Of a stretch of 7,903 nucleotides of DNA, positions 6,690 through 7,903 are shown piece after piece; the first letter of the stretch is position 1, and each line of letters begins with the position of its first letter. Under the pieces are notes generated by a model. It worked only from the letters and a program-made list of their open reading frames with translations. It made no database searches and had not been told where the DNA came from. Source of the stretch: Paracoccaceae bacterium. GTDB taxonomy: Bacteria > Pseudomonadota > Alphaproteobacteria > Rhodobacterales > Rhodobacteraceae. The position numbers and the translations under genes are program-made. The stretch is from positions 1-7,903 of the forward strand of contig WFUK01000328.1 in assembly GCA_015485015.1 (NCBI GenBank). The letters are read 5' to 3'.

Positions 6690-7529
6690 TTATTGATCGC
6701 AAGGCACTTCGATTTTAACAACCTCAACCCCGCGCCGCTCCCGTCTATAACAGACGGGCGCATCCTCTACCTCTATGATTTCATTGCCAATTAATGAGGA
6801 GGTATCCACTTCTATGGTGCCGGATGTGCTGGCATCTTCCACGCCGCGAAGGGAGAGGGTCAAGCTGCCCGAGGATTGGAACTGTACCAAATTTGCAACA
6901 GTGCTTGGAGAAACTTGCAATGTGACGGTGCGAGCGACGGTTGGCCGCAAGGTGTTTTGCTCGGATTGCTGGTCAATCGCGATGATTTTCACCTTTTCAA
7001 GGATCAGAATGGTGATGACTTTGGAACGGCTTTGTCCGGTCCAATAGATGTCAACCTCATCGCCGGGTTGAATAAATCCGGAAACACCGGAGGCGACGTC
7101 GACCCGGATCGCAAAGGCGCGAGTGCCGGGTTCAAGCAGGGTATTCACCCCGATATCTTCGCCAAAATCAGTAATTTTGGAGGCCAAAAGCGGCTCGCCC
7201 GCTTCCACGGGGCGCTTCACATAGCGCGGGCCGGCATCTTCTGCGCCCAGAACCTCTTCAATGCTGCTATATGTGTTCTCCGGCATATCGTTGCTGGGCC
7301 AATTGATAACCGCTAGATCTTCGAGCATTATTTGATGCGCATATCCAACCGGAGTCGCCAGCACAACGACGGGTGTGGTCTCGACCACTTTTTCCCGGGT
7401 TTGACGCAGTTCGTTTTCCAATTCGGCCACCCGAACCTGATAATCGGTGAATCTGTTTTTGATGAGAAGCGTGGCATAACCAGCGGTGCCGATACCCACA
7501 ACCAGAACAAGTAGAAATACAAGTCGCAT
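6690..7529 (-). CDS. cpaB: CpaB/RcpC, Tad pilus assembly protein
   Basis: This 279-residue protein has one N-terminal membrane anchor (about 2-22), a charged, probably coiled-coil stretch (about 28-50), a SAF domain (about 54-121) and an RcpC domain (about 128-232). Characteristic segments are RPVEAGEPLLASKI (106-119) and GFIQPGDEVDIYW (151-163). The C-terminal tail carries two cysteines (260 and 277) that could form a disulfide in the periplasm. The family acts in the periplasm with the secretin; its exact biochemical role is not settled. Two ATGs lie two codons apart. I chose the inner one (7527-7529) because AGAGGG then sits six bases upstream, whereas it directly touches the outer ATG at 7535. 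It lies 114 bases after the pilin stop. Confidence 0.94.
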   Translation of the reverse strand: MRLVFLLVLVVGIGTAGYATLLIKNRFTDYQVRVAELENELRQTREKVVETTPVVVLATPVGYAHQIMLEDLAVINWPSNDMPENTYSSIEEVLGAEDAGPRYVKRPVEAGEPLLASKITDFGEDIGVNTLLEPGTRAFAIRVDVASGVSGFIQPGDEVDIYWTGQSRSKVITILILEKVKIIAIDQQSEQNTLRPTVARTVTLQVSPSTVANLVQFQSSGSLTLSLRGVEDASTSGTIEVDTSSLIGNEIIEVEDAPVCYRRERRGVEVVKIEVPCDQ

Positions 7530-7643
7530 ATACATCCCTCTAAGAAACGGGCCAATGCCCTTAAATAGACTCTAGCTCATCGCATTATCTGCGGACTAAA
7601 TCAATGGGGATGGTTCAGGAAGCTTTGGCGAAAGGAATTGCGC

Positions 7644-7847
7644 CTAAGGCAGCAAAGTCGAAACCGAAGTGGTTACCTCGGTCGAAATCGAAGTGGCTCC
7701 GGATTCAAGCGAGGTTTGAATCGCTAAAACAACCGCGATTGCAAAGGAAACGAGTCCTGCGGTCAAAACGACCCAGTCAACGGTGACAGCGGCGTCCTCG
7801 TCACGCTGAAAATCGTTAATAATTGACAAAAGGGGATGTGAACTCAT
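7644..7847 (-). CDS. Flp-type (type IVb) pilin-like protein, probable Tad pilus subunit
   Basis: This 67-residue protein has a short N-terminal leader with a charged end (QRDED, 14-18), then AAVTVDWVVLTAG (19-31), a hydrophobic helix to about residue 43 and a Ser/Thr-rich tail. Aligned with Flp pilins (cleavage before ATAIEY), cleavage would fall between Ala19 and Ala20, giving a 48-residue mature protein with Asp at +5 and Trp at +6 in place of the usual Glu-Tyr. Similar DGAVTVDWVVLTA proteins are, from memory, common in Rhodobacterales. Position as first gene before cpaB supports the pilin role. The ATG at 7845-7847 has an excellent AAGGAG six bases upstream, as expected for an abundant protein. 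It could instead be a minor pilin, with the main flp gene elsewhere. Confidence 0.75.
   Translation of the reverse strand: MSSHPLLSIINDFQRDEDAAVTVDWVVLTAGLVSFAIAVVLAIQTSLESGATSISTEVTTSVSTLLP
7657..7696 (-). repeat. 24-base tandem duplication in the pilin 3' end
   Basis: The coding strand carries a 24-base unit followed by a further 16 bases of a second copy with one mismatch (7681-7696 and 7657-7672). It encodes ATSISTEV then TTSVST, so the frame is kept and the Ser/Thr-rich tail is lengthened by eight residues. Confidence 0.7.
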
Positions 7848-7875
7848 CGCATTCTCCTTGGAGTGTGGGTGTCAA

Positions 7876-7892
7876 CAACCTCTTTTAGGTTG
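7876..7892. repeat. Small stem-loop upstream of the pilin gene
   Basis: CAACCT (7876-7881) and AGGTTG (7887-7892) form a perfect six-base stem with a five-base loop, 29 bases before the pilin start codon. It could protect the 5' end of the pilin message or be an operator. It has no T run on the minus strand, so it is not a convincing terminator. Confidence 0.3.
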
Positions 7893-7903
7893 AATACGGG
7901 ACA

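Noticed and set aside
7549..7560. GGGC-CAAT-GCCC hairpin before cpaB as a terminator
   Set aside because: The stem is only four base pairs, lacks a clean T run, and lies just before the cpaB ribosome site.
7847..7875. Perfect TTGACA (minus strand, 7870-7875) upstream of the pilin gene
   Set aside because: A -10 element 17 bases on would fall at the start codon, leaving no room for the strong AAGGAG ribosome site, so it cannot drive the pilin gene as drawn.
155..7903. CRISPR array, tRNA, rRNA or insertion sequence
   Set aside because: No regularly spaced repeats, tRNA-like cloverleaf, rRNA sequence, transposase frame or terminal inverted repeats could be seen on either strand.

Overview
The window is most of a Tad (tight adherence, type IVc/Flp pilus) assembly locus, all of it read from the minus strand. 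The organism is most likely an alphaproteobacterium of the Rhodobacterales (Roseobacter-like). The reasons are the gene order, a pilin with the core AVTVDWVVLTA, an OmpA-family lipoprotein where other alphaproteobacteria carry CpaD, and the CpaB and TadC sequence style. This lineage call is inference from remembered family features, not from a search.

In transcription order (high to low coordinates): a short pilin-like gene (7644-7847); cpaB (6690-7529); a gap with an intrinsic terminator and a possible promoter (6503-6689); the secretin cpaC (5108-6502); an OmpA-like lipoprotein (4474-5103); a 313-base gap with a second terminator and a possible promoter (4161-4473); cpaE/tadZ (2939-4160, carrying a frameshift); cpaF/tadA (1474-2925); tadB (508-1470); and the first 162 codons of tadC, which runs off the left edge. 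The two terminators suggest at least three transcription units: pilin plus cpaB, cpaC plus the lipoprotein, and cpaE-cpaF-tadB-tadC.

The parts form one machine. CpaF is the cytoplasmic ATPase, TadB and TadC are the inner-membrane platform, CpaE/TadZ places the complex in the cell, CpaC is the outer-membrane secretin channel, CpaB is a periplasmic factor, the lipoprotein probably ties the channel to peptidoglycan, and the small protein is the likely fibre subunit. The prepilin peptidase (TadV/CpaA) and TadE/TadG-type pseudopilins are not in the window.

Nothing here looks like a wholly new system. The points most worth a second look are the single-base frameshift near the end of cpaE, the unusual cleavage region and repeated Ser/Thr tail of the pilin, the lipoprotein in the CpaD position, and the way terminators divide the locus.
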